DNA of 64,000 bases from Aquabacterium sp. (lineage in GTDB: Bacteria; Pseudomonadota; Gammaproteobacteria; Burkholderiales; Burkholderiaceae_C): NCBI RefSeq assembly GCF_016234775.1, contig NZ_JACRAH010000031.1, positions 62,001-126,000 on the forward strand, given 5' to 3'. Below the pieces are notes generated by a model, which was not told the DNA's origin, did not search any database, and saw only the letters and a list, made by a program, of their open reading frames with translations. Within the stretch, counting starts at the first letter, position 1; each line of letters opens with the position of its first letter. The position numbers and the translations under genes were made by a program. Positions 8,625-18,383 of this stretch are shown piece after piece.

Positions 8625-11582
8625 ATGAAGCGCATGCTGATCAATGCCACGCAGCCGGAAGAACGGCGCCTGGCGATCGTTGACGGGCAAAAACTGCTCG
8701 ACTTCGAAACCGAAATCGAAGGCCGCGAACAACGCAAAGGCAATATCTATAAAGCCGTCGTTACCCGCGTCGAACCCTCGCTGGAAGCCTGTTTCGTCGA
8801 TTACGGCGAAGAACGTCATGGCTTCCTGCCATTCAAGGAAATCTCGCGCCAGTATTTCAAGGAAGGCGTGGAGGTTCGCTCCGCTCGCATCCAGGACGTG
8901 ATCAAGGAAGGGCAGGAACTGCTCGTCCAGGTCGAAAAGGAAGAACGCGGCAACAAGGGCGCAGCCCTGACCACCTTCGTTTCCCTGGCTGGCCGTTATC
9001 TGGTTCTGATGCCCAACAACCCCCGTGGTGGTGGCGTGAGCCGTCGCATCGAGGGCGACGAGCGTGAAGAGCTGAAAGAAGCCATGGATCAGCTCGAATA
9101 CCCCAAGGGTATGAGCCTGATCGCCCGCACAGCCGGTATCGGCCGCACCGCAGCCGAGCTGCAGTGGGACCTGAACTACATGCTCAAGCTGTGGACGGCC
9201 ATTGACGAAGCCTCCGGCGCCGGCAAGGGCGCGTATCTGATTTATCAGGAGTCCTCCCTGGTGATTCGCGCCATCCGCGATTACTTCACCTCGGACATTG
9301 GCGAAATCCTGATCGACACCGACGACATCTACGAGCAGGCCAAGCAGTTCATGCTGCACGTCATGCCGGATCAGTCGAACCGCGTGAAGCGTTACCGCGA
9401 TGACGCCGCCCTGTTCTCGCGCTTCCAGATCGAGCACCAGATCGAAACGGCCTTCAGCCGCACGGTGAACCTGCCTTCCGGTGGCGCCATCGTGATCGAC
9501 CACACCGAAGCCCTGGTGGCCGTGGACGTGAACTCGGCGCGCGCCACCCGTGGCAGCGACATCGAGGAAACCGCCTTCCGCACCAACCTGGAAGCGGCTG
9601 ACGAAATCGCCCGCCAGATGCGCCTGCGCGACCTGGGTGGCCTGATCGTCATGGACTTCATCGACATGGAGGAGTCCAAGAACCGCCGCGAGGTCGAACA
9701 GCGCCTGCGTGATGCGCTGCGCTTTGACCGCGCCCGCGTGCAGTTCAGCTCGATCTCCAAGTTCGGCCTGCTGGAAATGTCGCGTCAGCGTCTGCGCCCG
9801 GCGCTGAGCGAAGGTTCGCACATCACCTGCCCGCGCTGTAACGGCACCGGCCACATCCGCGACACCGAATCCTCGGCGCTGCAGATCCTGCGCATCATCC
9901 AGGAAGAGTCCATGAAGGACAACACGGCCGCCGTGCACGTTCAAGTGCCGGTGGAAGTGACCTCCTTCCTGCTCAACGAGAAACGCACCGAGATCACCAA
10001 GATCGAACTCAAGCAGCGCGTGACCGTGCTGCTGGTGCCCAACAAGCACCTGGACACGCCCAACTACAAGCTGGAGCGCCTGCGCCATGACGATCCTCGC
10101 CTGGAAAACATCCAGGCCAGCTACTCGATGATCGAGGAGCCGGACGAGGAAGTCGGCATCACCCGCCGCGAAAAGGCCAAGCCCAAGCAAGAGCCCGTGA
10201 TCAAGGGTGTGCTGCCTGACCAACCAGCGCCAGTGGCGATCACCAAGCCTGATCACGATCACCCTGCCGTGGCCACCGCCATGGTGCCGGTGCACGTGCC
10301 AGCGCCCACCCCTGCCCCTGCACCCGCCTCGTCTGGCGGCTTCTTTGGCTGGATCAAGCGCCTGTTTGGTGCTGGCGAAACGCCTGCACCTGTCGCGACA
10401 CCAGCACCGGTGGAAACACCTGCCGCCCCGGCCGGCAAGGACGAGACCAAGGAAGGCGGCAAGGGCCAAGGCCGCGGTCGTCGTGACGGTCAGCGCCGAG
10501 GCGAACGCGGTGGAGAGCGAGGCGCAGACCGCAATGGCGAGCGTCGTGAACGCGGCGAGCGTGGCGACAAGGCCGAGCGTGGCGAAGCCCGCGAGGGCCG
10601 TGAAGGCCGTGGCCGCCGCCAGGGCCGTGAAGAACGCGCCCCGAACGCCGAGGGCACCGACATCGCCCGCACGGAAGAAAGCGGCAACAACCGTGGCGAA
10701 GGTCGCCGTGGCCGTGGCGGCCGTGGTGGCGAACGCAACGGCGAGCGTCCGGTGATCAACCGTGAGGCCATTGCCGCCGAAGCCGCAGCAATTGGCCAGG
10801 CCAGCGCAGCCGCATCCGAGCAACAAGGTCTGGTTGAAGTGCCTGGCGGTCAGCCCGCAGCCGAAGGCGAACAACGCGAAGGTGGCCGCCGCCGTCGTCG
10901 TGGTGGTCGTGGCCGTGGTGAACGCGAAGAAGGCCAGACGCAACTGGAAGGCGCCGATCAAACTGACGCCGCCAACGAAGGTGCTGAAGGCAACGCCGCT
11001 ACCGAGGGTGGCGAGGCAGGTGCCGAAGGTGAAGGCCAGGAAGGCGGCCGTCGCCGTCGCAACCGAGGTGACCGGGGCCGTCGCGATCGCCGCGAAGGTG
11101 GTGAAGGCGTTGAAGGTAGCGATAACAACGATGCCCAGGCATCTGCGTTTGCCGACACCCAGCCGCAAGCCGAATCGGTCATGTCGACTGCTTTGCCCCT
11201 CACGGCCTTGGCTGACGATAACGCGACTGCCAGTCAGCCTGCAGCCGCGTACGAAGCCGCCGCACCAGCAACGGTTGAGCCCGCAACTGCACAAGCTGCA
11301 CCAGCTCAAGCGCCTGCCGCCGTGGCAGCACCAGCACCAGCCCCCTTCATCCTGCAGATCAGTGATCTGCAAGCCATTGCCCAGTCCGCTGGCCTGGAAT
11401 GGGTGAATTCGGATGCGGACAAGATCCGCGCCGTACAGGAAGCCATTGCGGCCGAACCCAAGCCTGTACACGTACCACGTGAGCGCAAGCCTGCCGTGGT
11501 GCTGGACGAAGGCCCGCTGATTCTGGTCGAGACCCGCAAGGACCTCAGCCAGATCACCCTGCCGTTTGAAAATGCCGCCTAA
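8625..11582 (+). CDS. rne: Ribonuclease E
   Basis: This essential endoribonuclease starts most mRNA decay, matures rRNA and tRNA, and scaffolds the degradosome. The ATG at 8625 (GGAGACC upstream) gives 985 residues starting [10 protein letters not shown]. The S1 domain is at about residues 37-120. Catalytic aspartates are Asp301 (VAVDVNSA) and Asp344 (VMDFIDME). The Zn-link Cys402-Pro-Arg-Cys405 holds the tetramer together. After about residue 510 the sequence becomes disordered: a Pro/Ala linker, an aromatic [10 protein letters not shown] patch that could form a membrane-binding amphipathic helix, then long Arg/Gly/Glu-rich tracts (roughly 620-860) suited to RNA binding. A short conserved C-terminal segment ends the protein. 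An intrinsic terminator follows. Confidence 0.97.
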   Translation: MKRMLINATQPEERRLAIVDGQKLLDFETEIEGREQRKGNIYKAVVTRVEPSLEACFVDYGEERHGFLPFKEISRQYFKEGVEVRSARIQDVIKEGQELLVQVEKEERGNKGAALTTFVSLAGRYLVLMPNNPRGGGVSRRIEGDEREELKEAMDQLEYPKGMSLIARTAGIGRTAAELQWDLNYMLKLWTAIDEASGAGKGAYLIYQESSLVIRAIRDYFTSDIGEILIDTDDIYEQAKQFMLHVMPDQSNRVKRYRDDAALFSRFQIEHQIETAFSRTVNLPSGGAIVIDHTEALVAVDVNSARATRGSDIEETAFRTNLEAADEIARQMRLRDLGGLIVMDFIDMEESKNRREVEQRLRDALRFDRARVQFSSISKFGLLEMSRQRLRPALSEGSHITCPRCNGTGHIRDTESSALQILRIIQEESMKDNTAAVHVQVPVEVTSFLLNEKRTEITKIELKQRVTVLLVPNKHLDTPNYKLERLRHDDPRLENIQASYSMIEEPDEEVGITRREKAKPKQEPVIKGVLPDQPAPVAITKPDHDHPAVATAMVPVHVPAPTPAPAPASSGGFFGWIKRLFGAGETPAPVATPAPVETPAAPAGKDETKEGGKGQGRGRRDGQRRGERGGERGADRNGERRERGERGDKAERGEAREGREGRGRRQGREERAPNAEGTDIARTEESGNNRGEGRRGRGGRGGERNGERPVINREAIAAEAAAIGQASAAASEQQGLVEVPGGQPAAEGEQREGGRRRRRGGRGRGEREEGQTQLEGADQTDAANEGAEGNAATEGGEAGAEGEGQEGGRRRRNRGDRGRRDRREGGEGVEGSDNNDAQASAFADTQPQAESVMSTALPLTALADDNATASQPAAAYEAAAPATVEPATAQAAPAQAPAAVAAPAPAPFILQISDLQAIAQSAGLEWVNSDADKIRAVQEAIAAEPKPVHVPRERKPAVVLDEGPLILVETRKDLSQITLPFENAA

Positions 11583-11605
11583 AGGCGCTTTTCACCAACG
11601 CATCA

Positions 11606-11630
11606 AACCCGGCCTCGTGCCGGGTTTTTT
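11606..11630 (+). terminator. Intrinsic terminator of rne
   Basis: An 8-bp perfect stem, AACCCGGC (11606-11613) with GCCGGGTT (11619-11626), has a 5-base loop and runs into a TTTTTT tract. It lies 24 bases after the rne stop codon. Confidence 0.93.
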
Positions 11631-11706
11631 CATGCCCGAACAACCTCGAAGTTGAAGGCATGTCTAACAAGAAATAACACGAGGGTTTCACCTATACGCC
11701 AAGGTG

Positions 11707-11736
11707 TTGACGCATACGTCAAGCATGCCATCTAAT
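11707..11736 (+). promoter_or_regulatory. Sigma-70 type promoter with overlapping palindrome (acyl-CoA synthetase)
   Basis: The -35 box TTGACG (11707-11712) and -10 box TCTAAT (11731-11736) are 18 bases apart; each matches consensus at five of six positions. The -35 box is the left arm of the palindrome TTGACG-CATA-CGTCAA (11707-11722), which would suit a dimeric repressor (inference). Transcription would start near 11743, about 19 bases before the chosen ATG. Confidence 0.7.
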
Positions 11737-11761
11737 GGCTGGATCAAAGTTGGAGACCGGC

Positions 11762-13648
11762 ATGCCCCCTATTTCAGCCGCCGAATCGGCGCGCCCCTGG
11801 CCTTCACCCTCATCACACAACAGAGAGCAAGCCAGCCAGGCCACCGTGTTCGCAGAGTTCATTGCCCCCCCCCTCAAACTGTTCGAAACCGCGTCTCGCC
11901 TGGCCGGGAAACCTGCCTACTGGGTTCGCGGTGAACGCGAATGGCAGGCCTGCAGCTGGCAGGACTACGCGGTACAAATCCGTCAGGCTGCACGGGCCCT
12001 GCTCGCACTGGGCGTCGAACACGGTGACGCCGTCGCCATCCTGAGTTTCAACAGGCCCGAATGGTCCATTGCGGCTTACGCCGCCATGAGCATTGGCGCG
12101 ATCCCCGTTGGCATCTACTGGACCAGTTCGACTGCCGACATCGAATACATCCTGAACCACTGCAAGGCCCCCGTGCTGGTGCTGGAGGATGAGGACCGAT
12201 TCGAATGCGTGGCCGCCTGCGCCGAGCGTCTCAATCACCTGCGCCACGTCGTTCAGATCAAAGGCAGCCCCAAGAGCCTCGGCCATCGCCAGACCATGGC
12301 CTGGCAGGACTTCATGGTGCAAGGACTGGGCAGCCAGGAGGCCGAGTACGAACGCCTCATCAACAAACGCCTGGCGGCCATCCAGCCGGAGGACACGGCT
12401 TCGCTGATCTACACATCCGGCACAACAGGGCCCTCGAAGGCAGTCATGCTCAGCCATGGCAACCTCTGGTGGACGGCCAACACCATGGGTCAGTTGTTCC
12501 ACGTTGATGAGAACGACCGCATGATTTCCTACCTGCCACTGGCGCACATTGCCGAGCAGATGGCCACCATGCACAACCAGGTCTACGGCGGCTTTGCGGT
12601 CTACTTTGCCCAGAGCATCGACAAACTGGGCGAGCACCTCAAGGAGGTCAAACCCACGATCTTCTTTGGCGTGCCCCGCGTATGGGAAAAGATGCAGGTG
12701 GCGATCGAGGCCAAACTGGCACAGGCGACAGGCTTCAAGGCGCAACTGGCCAAATGGGCCTTGAAGGTTGGCCAGCGCTGGAACATGCAGGATATGGACG
12801 GGATGCGCCCCAACCCCTGGTTGACGCTGCAGAAGAACCTGGCCAACAAGCTGATCTACCAGAAGGTCCAGGAGGCCTTGGGATTCGATCAGGCGCGCCT
12901 GCTGGTGACAGCAGCAGCCCCTATCTCACCGGAGAGCCTGCGCTTCTTCACGGGACTGAACATCCATGTTCGGGAAGGCTATGGGCAATCCGAAGCCTGC
13001 GGGCCTTCCACCTTGAGCCTGCCGGGCCACACCAAGATCGGTTCGGTTGGGAAGGTCCTGCCTGGCACCGAGATACGCGCCGCCGATGATGGGGAATTGC
13101 TCATCCGCGGGCCGCACATCTTCCACGGCTACATGGGCCAGCCTGCCGCCACCGCGCAGACCATCGTGGACGACTGGTTGCTGACTGGCGACCTCGGCCA
13201 TGTGGATGAAGAAGGCTATGTCTACATTACAGGGCGCAAGAAGGACCTGATCATCACCTCAGGCGGCAAGAACATCTCGCCAGCCAACATCGAGGCCTCC
13301 TTGATGGACAGCCACTTGATCGAGTATGCGGTGGTGTGTGGCGATGGCCGCAACTACCTCACGGCCTTGTTGACATTGGAAGCCCAGAGTCTGGCTGACT
13401 TTGCCAAAGCGAATGGCCTTGAGATGGCGCCCGATCTTCACAAGCACCCCAAGGTGCTGGCTGCCTTGCAAAAGGCGGTTGACCACACCAACGAACTGCA
13501 GGCCCGCGTCGCGCAGATCCGCAAGTTTGCTGTGCTGACAGAGCCCTTCACCATCGAGGGCGGCGAATTGACGCCCACCCTCAAGGTCAAGCGCAAGGTG
13601 GTGCTGGAGCGTCAACAGGCCCTGATCAACGCGTTGTACGCTAACTGA
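11762..13648 (+). CDS. Long-chain acyl-CoA synthetase (AMP-forming)
   Basis: It activates fatty acids to acyl-CoA through an acyl-adenylate. The 628-residue protein has the P-loop-like YTSGTTGPSKAVMLSHGN, the A5-type motif EGYGQSEACG, and the A7/A8 region LTGDLGHVDEEGYVYITGRKKD ending before TSGGKNI. These mark the long-chain FadD/FAA family, with the C-terminal lid. The start at 11762 is preferred over 11735: a GGAGA ribosome site precedes it, and 11735 lies inside the -10 box. It is a single-gene unit between the rne terminator and convergent nagZ. The protein lacks a membrane helix. Chain-length preference is unknown. Confidence 0.93.
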   Translation: MPPISAAESARPWPSPSSHNREQASQATVFAEFIAPPLKLFETASRLAGKPAYWVRGEREWQACSWQDYAVQIRQAARALLALGVEHGDAVAILSFNRPEWSIAAYAAMSIGAIPVGIYWTSSTADIEYILNHCKAPVLVLEDEDRFECVAACAERLNHLRHVVQIKGSPKSLGHRQTMAWQDFMVQGLGSQEAEYERLINKRLAAIQPEDTASLIYTSGTTGPSKAVMLSHGNLWWTANTMGQLFHVDENDRMISYLPLAHIAEQMATMHNQVYGGFAVYFAQSIDKLGEHLKEVKPTIFFGVPRVWEKMQVAIEAKLAQATGFKAQLAKWALKVGQRWNMQDMDGMRPNPWLTLQKNLANKLIYQKVQEALGFDQARLLVTAAAPISPESLRFFTGLNIHVREGYGQSEACGPSTLSLPGHTKIGSVGKVLPGTEIRAADDGELLIRGPHIFHGYMGQPAATAQTIVDDWLLTGDLGHVDEEGYVYITGRKKDLIITSGGKNISPANIEASLMDSHLIEYAVVCGDGRNYLTALLTLEAQSLADFAKANGLEMAPDLHKHPKVLAALQKAVDHTNELQARVAQIRKFAVLTEPFTIEGGELTPTLKVKRKVVLERQQALINALYAN

Positions 13649-13679
13649 GCCAAGGCCGGCTGATCATGCGCGCTGCCGC

Positions 13680-14807
13680 TCAGCGCGGCAGCTTCGACAA
13701 GGCCTGCTGATACTGAGGTGAGTGCATCAACTCGTCCCAGGTCAGTGGCGCCGTCTGGGGCAACAGGTCCAGGCGGCGCGCTTCGCTGTCGGCGCTGGCT
13801 ACCCAGTCGCCATAAGCGAGGGCCTCGGTCAGGCCATCCAGCAACTCGTCAACGGCTTTGCCGCCGTTGAGGGACTGGTTGCACAGCAGGACCATGTCAC
13901 AGCCCGCATTCAGCGCGGCAATGGCGCCCTGCGTGTGGTTGCCCGCCACGCTCGCACCTTCCATGCTCAGGTCATCGCTGAAGATGGCACCGGTGAAGCC
14001 CATCTGGCCGCGCAGGATGTCTTGCAGCCACTTGCGCGAGAAGCCCGCAGGCGCCGCATCCACCTTTGGATAAATCACGTGGGCCGGCATCACGCTGGTC
14101 AACGAGGTGCTCATCCATTCGTAAGGCTTGGCGTCATCGGCCAGGATGGCCTTGAGGCTGCGCTTGTCCACGGGCACGTCCACATGGGAGTCGGCCTTGA
14201 CAAAACCATGCCCCGGAAAGTGCTTGCCGCAGTTGGCCATGCCGGCCAGCAGCAAGCCATGCATCACGCTCTTGGCCAGGATGGACACCACGCGCGGGTC
14301 TTTGTGGAAAGCTCGATCGCCGATGACGCCGCTTTCGCCCCAATCCAGGTCCAGCACGGGCGTGAAGGTCAGGTCCACGCAACAAGCGCGCAACTCGCTG
14401 GCCAGCACATAGCCACAGGCGGTGGCAGCGTCGGTGGCCGCCAGTGCACCTGCGCCCTGCCCCCCCTTGCCATCGTTCATCCACATCTCACCCAGGCTGC
14501 GCATGGCAGGCACCTGGGTGAAGCCATCGGTGCGAAAACGCTGCACGCGGCCGCCTTCGTGGTCCACACAGATCAGGACGTCGGGGCGGATGGACTTGAT
14601 CTCCGCACACAAGGTCGTCAGTTGCGCGCGGTTGGACCAGTTGCGCGAAAACAGGATCAGGCCGCCTGTCAACGGGTGCGCGATGCGGCGGCGATCATCG
14701 TCATTGAGGCTCAGGCCTTCGATGTCGATCACCACGGGCGAATGGGCGATGGTCTCGACCGTCAGTTCCTGACCGGCTGCCTGGCTGCTCTTGCTTTTCT
14801 TGCTCAT
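13680..14807 (-). CDS. nagZ: Beta-N-acetylhexosaminidase (glycoside hydrolase family 3)
   Basis: This cytoplasmic enzyme removes N-acetylglucosamine from anhydromuropeptides during cell-wall recycling. The start at 14807 (MSKKSKSSQ) gives 375 residues; a further 37 upstream residues in frame overlap pdxJ and are not family-like. Family markers are CVDHEGGRVQRF, the KHFPGHG motif with the His that belongs to the mobile catalytic loop, and the nucleophile Asp in FSDDLSMEGA. The N-terminal Lys/Ser tail is about 35 residues longer than in enteric NagZ. It is the last gene of the lepA-lepB-rnc-era-recO-pdxJ run. A GCTGCCGC/GCGGCAGC hairpin overlaps its 3' end near convergent acyl-CoA synthetase. 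Confidence 0.94.
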   Translation of the reverse strand: MSKKSKSSQAAGQELTVETIAHSPVVIDIEGLSLNDDDRRRIAHPLTGGLILFSRNWSNRAQLTTLCAEIKSIRPDVLICVDHEGGRVQRFRTDGFTQVPAMRSLGEMWMNDGKGGQGAGALAATDAATACGYVLASELRACCVDLTFTPVLDLDWGESGVIGDRAFHKDPRVVSILAKSVMHGLLLAGMANCGKHFPGHGFVKADSHVDVPVDKRSLKAILADDAKPYEWMSTSLTSVMPAHVIYPKVDAAPAGFSRKWLQDILRGQMGFTGAIFSDDLSMEGASVAGNHTQGAIAALNAGCDMVLLCNQSLNGGKAVDELLDGLTEALAYGDWVASADSEARRLDLLPQTAPLTWDELMHSPQYQQALSKLPR

Positions 14808-14832
14808 GTTGTAGCTTGTGTAAAAGGGTGAT

Positions 14833-15666
14833 TCAGACTGCGGCCGCCTGGCGACGGGCGATGATGGACTCGGCCTTGAAATCGGCGATGGCTTCGCGCA
14901 GGCCCACGAACAGGGCATGGCCCATCAGCGCATGGCCAATGTGCAGTTCGCTGACATCCGGCAGCGCCGCAACCAGCGCCGTGCTGCTGACCTGTCCAGG
15001 CTTGATCTTGTCATCGCCGATCGGCAGGTTCTGCGTGAGCGCCAGGCCATGGCCAGCATGTGTGCGCAGACCCAGGCTGCGGCCCAGCTTCAGGCCGGCC
15101 TTCAGGCGGTCCAGCTCATGTGCCAGCAAGGCTGCATCGCCGTCCCACCAGGCATTGGCCAGGGCCCCGGTGTGCAACTCGATGCAAGGCGCGCCCACTT
15201 CGGCCGCCGCCTCGATCTGTGCAGGGTCAGCACCGATGAACAGCGACACGCGGCAACCGGCCTTGGCCAGACGGGCGCAGGCCTCCTGCATGCGGCTGCG
15301 TTGGCCGAGCACATCCAGCCCGCCTTCGGTCGTGATCTCCTGGCGGCGCTCGGGCACCAGGCACACATGCTCGGGCGCCGTGCGCTCGATGATGTCGAGC
15401 ATCTCGTCGGTCACCGCGGCTTCGAAGTTCAGCGGCACCGACAGGTTCGACTTCAGGCGCACCACGTCCTCGTCACGGATGTGACGGCGGTCTTCGCGCA
15501 GGTGAAAGGTGATGATGTCCGCACCGGCCTCGACCGCCAGCAGGGCCGCCGCCACAGGATCGGGGAAACGCCCGCCACGCGCATTGCGCACCGTGGCGAT
15601 GTGGTCGATGTTGACGCCCAGCAAAGGCGCGTCCACGGCGGTCAGTTGAGAGCCAGAATAGGTCAT
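14833..15666 (-). CDS. pdxJ: Pyridoxine 5'-phosphate synthase
   Basis: It condenses 1-deoxy-D-xylulose 5-phosphate with 3-amino-2-oxopropyl phosphate to make pyridoxine 5'-phosphate in the DXP-dependent vitamin B6 pathway. The 277-residue protein has LLGVNIDHIATVRNARGG near the N-terminus and ITFHLREDRRHI, both hallmark PdxJ segments, plus HAGHGLALTQ. It is about 30 residues longer than the enteric enzyme, mainly at the two termini. Its ATG overlaps the recO stop (ATGA, 15663-15666), which implies coupled translation. acpS, which often follows pdxJ in this neighbourhood, is absent: only 25 bases separate pdxJ from nagZ. Confidence 0.96.
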   Translation of the reverse strand: MTYSGSQLTAVDAPLLGVNIDHIATVRNARGGRFPDPVAAALLAVEAGADIITFHLREDRRHIRDEDVVRLKSNLSVPLNFEAAVTDEMLDIIERTAPEHVCLVPERRQEITTEGGLDVLGQRSRMQEACARLAKAGCRVSLFIGADPAQIEAAAEVGAPCIELHTGALANAWWDGDAALLAHELDRLKAGLKLGRSLGLRTHAGHGLALTQNLPIGDDKIKPGQVSSTALVAALPDVSELHIGHALMGHALFVGLREAIADFKAESIIARRQAAAV

Positions 15667-16436
15667 GGTTGTTGTAGCTCCATCATGAGCTGGCGCGTGC
15701 GCAGCGTCTGGGAACCGAGATGATAGTGAATCAAGGTGCGCAACAGGGCTTTGAGTTCACTCAAAGCTGGCATGCAGGCCGCCATGAGCGTGGGAATGGT
15801 GGTGTTGAGCGACAGGGCCTGTTCAATGTCCATCAACACCTGGCCGTCCAGCACGACCGGGCCCGCGCTGGGCTCGCCCACCCACTGCGCCTCGCGCACG
15901 CCCAGTTCGGAATGCAATTCGTAGGCACGGCCAGCGATGACAGGCCGCGCACCCACGGTTTCGACCGACATCTGCGGCAAATGCCCCAACTGGCGCAACA
16001 AGGTCAGCTCGAAAGCCCTCAATGCGGCTTGCAGCAGGCTGGGGTCACCCATGGCCTGCAAGGTTTGCGCGTAGGCATCAAACAAGGCCGGGTGCGGGTC
16101 GTGCCGCACCATCAGGCGCAGCAGCAGTTCATTGAGGTAGAAGCCAGGCAGCAGTGCAGCGCCACCCGGCCAGGCCGATCCACCCGCCCACTCAGCCTGA
16201 CGCAGCAGCCACACTTCGGCATCTTCCGAGCGTTTGACACCAAAGCCCAGCGTCAGACGCTGAAACGGCATCAGCACAGGGCGTAGTTGCGAATATGGCC
16301 GTTTGGCGCCCTTGGCCACGGCCACCACACGGCCGTGGTCCCGCGTGAACAGGTCCAGAATCAGGCTGGATTCGCTCCAGTCATGGCTGTGCAGCACATA
16401 GGCCGCCGAACCGGGACGTTGAGCCGCGCGCGCCAC
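15663..16436 (-). CDS. recO: DNA repair protein RecO
   Basis: RecO works with RecR to load RecA on SSB-coated single-stranded DNA in the RecF pathway. The 257-residue protein begins with an OB-fold: YVLHSHDWSESSLILDLFTRDHGRVVAVAKGAKRPYS. A helical C-terminal domain follows, with the ELLLRLMVRHDPHPALFDAYAQTLQ segment typical of the family. The zinc cysteines found in some RecO proteins are absent. It lies 6 bases downstream of era, and its end overlaps the pdxJ start, so the three are probably translated from one message. Confidence 0.94.
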   Translation of the reverse strand: MARAAQRPGSAAYVLHSHDWSESSLILDLFTRDHGRVVAVAKGAKRPYSQLRPVLMPFQRLTLGFGVKRSEDAEVWLLRQAEWAGGSAWPGGAALLPGFYLNELLLRLMVRHDPHPALFDAYAQTLQAMGDPSLLQAALRAFELTLLRQLGHLPQMSVETVGARPVIAGRAYELHSELGVREAQWVGEPSAGPVVLDGQVLMDIEQALSLNTTIPTLMAACMPALSELKALLRTLIHYHLGSQTLRTRQLMMELQQP

Positions 16437-16442
16437 TGAACC

Positions 16443-17555
16443 TTACTCGTAGCCGTAGGTGCGCAGACGGGCCTCGTCATCGGCCCAGCCCGAACGCACC
16501 TTGACCCAAATCTCCAGAAACACCTTGGTGCCCATCAGTCGCTCCAGCTCGGTGCGCGCTTCCGTACCGATGCGCTTGAGGCGCTCGCCCTTGTCGCCAA
16601 TGATCATGCCCTTGTGCTGCTCGCGCTCGGCAATGATGGTGGCAGCGATCTTCACCAGTCCCGTGGACTTGGACTTGCCGGGCACCGGTGGCTCCTCGGT
16701 GTACTGATCAATCACCACCGTCGAGGTGTAGGGCAACTCGTCACCCGTAAGGCGGAACAGCTTTTCACGGATGATTTCGCTGGCCATGAAGCGGTCCGTG
16801 CGATCGGTGAGCGCCTCCTGGTCATACCACCAGCCTTGCTCGGGCAGATAGGGCCGCACGATGCCCAGCAGGCGCTTGGTATCGGCCTCCTTCTGGGCAG
16901 ACAGCGGCACGAATTCCGTGAAGGTGTGGTGCTCCTGCAGGCCTTGCAGCCAGGGGAACAGGTCCTCGCGGCGGTGCACCAGATCCAGCTTGTTGGCCAC
17001 CAGCAGCACAGGCTTTTCCTTGGGCAGCAAGGCCGCCACCTTGGCGTCATCCGGGCCGAACTTGCCGGCCTCAACCAGGAACATGACCACATCCACATCG
17101 GACAAGGTCGCCTGCACGGTCTTGTTCAGGTTGCGGTTGAGCGCAGCCGTGCCACGCACGGTATGGCGCGTCTGAAAGCCAGGTGTATCGACAAACACGA
17201 ACTGCGTATCGCCTTCTGTGCAAATGCCGGTGATGCGATGGCGCGTGGTCTGCGCCTTGCGTGAGGTGATCGACACCTTCTGCCCCACCAGCGCATTGAG
17301 CAAGGTGGACTTGCCCACGTTGGGCCGACCAATGATGGCGATCAGGCCACAACGCTGCTTCTCGGGTGGAACCGCTTGCTCGCCGCCATTGGTCTTGGCC
17401 ATCGACAGCTTGGACAACATCGCGTCCAGATCCGGATTGGCGCTGTCAACCGCCTTGGCCTTGGGCTTCGGTGCTGCCTTGGGCTTCGGGCTCGACTTGG
17501 GTGCGGACTTGGCGGCGGGCTGCACGCTGGATGGAGTGGAGGGCTTCTTCGGCAT
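16443..17555 (-). CDS. era: GTPase Era with an N-terminal extension
   Basis: Era is an essential GTPase that binds 16S rRNA and assists 30S assembly. G1 is GRPNVGKS (residues 76-83), G3 is DTPG (123-126), and G4 is NKLD. A KH RNA-binding domain forms the C-terminus, ending with [17 protein letters not shown]. The first ~68 residues are a Lys/Pro/Ala/Ser-rich, apparently disordered extension that enteric Era lacks. The ATG at 17555 is 33 bases after the rnc stop, and no later Met precedes the G domain in a position that would remove all of it. The extension therefore looks genuine, although a non-ATG internal start cannot be excluded. Confidence 0.95.
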   Translation of the reverse strand: MPKKPSTPSSVQPAAKSAPKSSPKPKAAPKPKAKAVDSANPDLDAMLSKLSMAKTNGGEQAVPPEKQRCGLIAIIGRPNVGKSTLLNALVGQKVSITSRKAQTTRHRITGICTEGDTQFVFVDTPGFQTRHTVRGTAALNRNLNKTVQATLSDVDVVMFLVEAGKFGPDDAKVAALLPKEKPVLLVANKLDLVHRREDLFPWLQGLQEHHTFTEFVPLSAQKEADTKRLLGIVRPYLPEQGWWYDQEALTDRTDRFMASEIIREKLFRLTGDELPYTSTVVIDQYTEEPPVPGKSKSTGLVKIAATIIAEREQHKGMIIGDKGERLKRIGTEARTELERLMGTKVFLEIWVKVRSGWADDEARLRTYGYE

Positions 17556-17588
17556 GGCGGTATGTAATGAGGTTGTTCGAGCGATGCG

Positions 17589-18380
17589 TCAGACGCGTTT
17601 TTTCTTGACCACCACAGTGGCCTTGCTGGCCTTTGGCAAGTCTTTGGGCGAGGTAGATTGCAATTGGGCCAACGCTGCTTGCGCAGCTGCCTGCTCGGCT
17701 GCACGGCGAGAAAGCCCCTCGCCCGTCACAGCCAGGTCCAGCGCGGGCATCTCACAGGCTACGACGAACGTTTGCTCATGCGCCTTGCCTTTTGTTTCAA
17801 CGATGGTATAGGTCGGAGTCGGCATCTTGCGCCCCTGCAGCCACTCCTGCAAGGCCGTCTTGGCGTCCTTGCTCCAGCCGTCCATGGTGGACTCGACCAC
17901 CAACGGCTCAAACAGCCGCAAGACGAGATCACGTGCGGCATCAGCGCCCGCATCCAGGTACACGGCGCCGATGATGGCCTCCAGCGCGTCAGCCAGAATC
18001 GAGGGCCGCTGCGCGCCGCCTCCCTTGGCCTCGCCCTCGCTCAGGCGCATCACCTCTGGCAAACCCAACTGTTGCGCCAGCTTGTGCAACATGTCCTGAC
18101 GAACCAGATGCGCCCGAACGCGAGTCAGATCACCTTCATCGCTGCGGTCAAACTGCTTGTACAACAAGGCCGACACGCCCAGGCTCAACACCGCATCGCC
18201 CAGGAACTCCAGTCGCTCGTAATGATCTGCCCCGAAGCTCTTGTGGGTCACGGCTCGCGCCAGTAATCGGGTATCTGCAAAAACGTGGCCAAGCCGTTGC
18301 TGCAAGGCCAGCAATGCGGGCGTCAGCGCCTGAGCCGAACTCAGGCCATCGTGATGATTGCGCTTGGACGTGCTTGCCAT
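17589..18380 (-). CDS. rnc: Ribonuclease III
   Basis: This double-strand-specific endoribonuclease processes rRNA precursors and regulates mRNAs. The 263-residue protein has the RNase III signature ERLEFLGDAVLSL and the second acidic site LEAIIGAVYLDAGAD. A double-stranded RNA-binding domain occupies about residues 165-240, and a Lys-rich tail ends VVVKKKRV. The N-terminus has about 15 extra residues before the usual first helix. No ribosome site is visible; a terminator-like hairpin (18391-18410) with a T-rich tail lies directly before the ATG. Confidence 0.96.
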   Translation of the reverse strand: MASTSKRNHHDGLSSAQALTPALLALQQRLGHVFADTRLLARAVTHKSFGADHYERLEFLGDAVLSLGVSALLYKQFDRSDEGDLTRVRAHLVRQDMLHKLAQQLGLPEVMRLSEGEAKGGGAQRPSILADALEAIIGAVYLDAGADAARDLVLRLFEPLVVESTMDGWSKDAKTALQEWLQGRKMPTPTYTIVETKGKAHEQTFVVACEMPALDLAVTGEGLSRRAAEQAAAQAALAQLQSTSPKDLPKASKATVVVKKKRV

Positions 18381-18383
18381 TAA

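Noticed and set aside
8484..11471. 995-codon open frame antisense to rne
   Set aside because: It is the mirror of a GC-rich coding frame, with low-complexity Ala/Thr/Phe/His composition and no domain. rne on the plus strand has all catalytic motifs.
11735..11761. Upstream start for the acyl-CoA synthetase at 11735
   Set aside because: It overlaps the -10 box, so it would precede the transcript start; 11762 has a proper ribosome site.
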